A stretch of DNA of 8,303 bases from an uncultured Porphyromonadaceae bacterium (GTDB lineage Bacteria > Bacteroidota > Bacteroidia > Bacteroidales > Muribaculaceae), in the NCBI GenBank assembly GCA_947178685.1, contig CAMWZE010000054.1, positions 1 through 8,303 on the forward strand, written 5' to 3'. Within the stretch, counting starts at the first letter, position 1; each line of letters opens with the position of its first letter. The notes below the pieces were generated by a model. That model made no database searches. It was given only the letters and a program-made list of their open reading frames with translations, and had not been told where the DNA came from. Made by a program: the position numbers and the translations under genes. Positions 8,271 to 8,303 of the stretch are shown here, in pieces.

Positions 8271-8303
8271 ATGTTATCAATGATTTTGGCAGCAGTAGCA
8301 CCC
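8271..8303 (+). CDS. atpE: F1Fo ATP synthase subunit c (first 11 codons only)
   Basis: An ATG at 8271 opens a frame reading MLSMILAAVAP to the window edge. The position directly after atpB and the hydrophobic, Ala-rich start fit the c subunit, the small two-helix membrane protein that forms the rotor ring. The leader is A-rich (AAAAGAAAAAAATT) with no Shine-Dalgarno motif, typical of highly translated Bacteroidetes genes. A second in-frame ATG at 8280 is possible but less likely. The ion-binding carboxylate lies outside the window, so proton or sodium specificity cannot be judged. Confidence 0.8.
   Translation, partial: MLSMILAAVAP

Noticed and set aside
8280..8303. Second in-frame ATG as the atpE start
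   Set aside because: The ATG at 8271 has the cleaner A-rich leader, and starting there gives the MLxxI-type beginning expected for this subunit. The alternative differs by only three codons.

Overview
The window is an ordinary-looking energy-metabolism locus, read entirely on the + strand, from a member of the Bacteroidetes, most probably order Bacteroidales. The evidence is: a sigma-ABfr type promoter (TTG, 19 bp, TATCTTTG) ahead of nuoA; A-rich leaders mostly without Shine-Dalgarno motifs; a fused NuoCD; no nuoE, nuoF or nuoG between nuoCD and nuoH; an F1Fo operon starting atpD-atpC-atpB-atpE; an AtpB with an exported N-terminal domain; and a beta subunit with the extra acidic segment I recall from Bacteroides. 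A gut Muribaculaceae-like source would fit, but this is a guess from general impression.

Layout: (1) 1-969, the 3' part of a gene for a secreted, probably lipid-anchored protein of unknown function. It is closed by a strong intrinsic terminator at 999-1045. (2) 970-1254, a regulatory gap with that terminator, two inverted repeats, a clear promoter and a leader. (3) 1255-5062, nuoA, nuoB, nuoCD and nuoH: the quinone-reducing part and membrane heel of respiratory complex I. (4) 5108 to the window end, atpD (beta), atpC (a very short epsilon), atpB (a) and the first 11 codons of atpE (c) of the F1Fo ATP synthase.

The two respiratory modules are joined head to tail with only 45 bp between them and no terminator or convincing promoter in the gap, so they may share the transcript that starts near 1187. 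Complex I pumps ions while reducing quinone, and the ATP synthase uses the resulting gradient, so co-expression makes functional sense. The most notable point is that the nuo cluster stops after nuoH: nuoI, J, K, L, M and N, which I recall following nuoH in Bacteroides, are replaced here by atpD. This is either a real split of the operon, with the antiporter half elsewhere, or an assembly junction.

I found no mobile element, CRISPR array, RNA gene or defence system. I see no clearly undescribed biological system; the interest lies in gene order, the short epsilon subunit and a few candidate regulatory sites.
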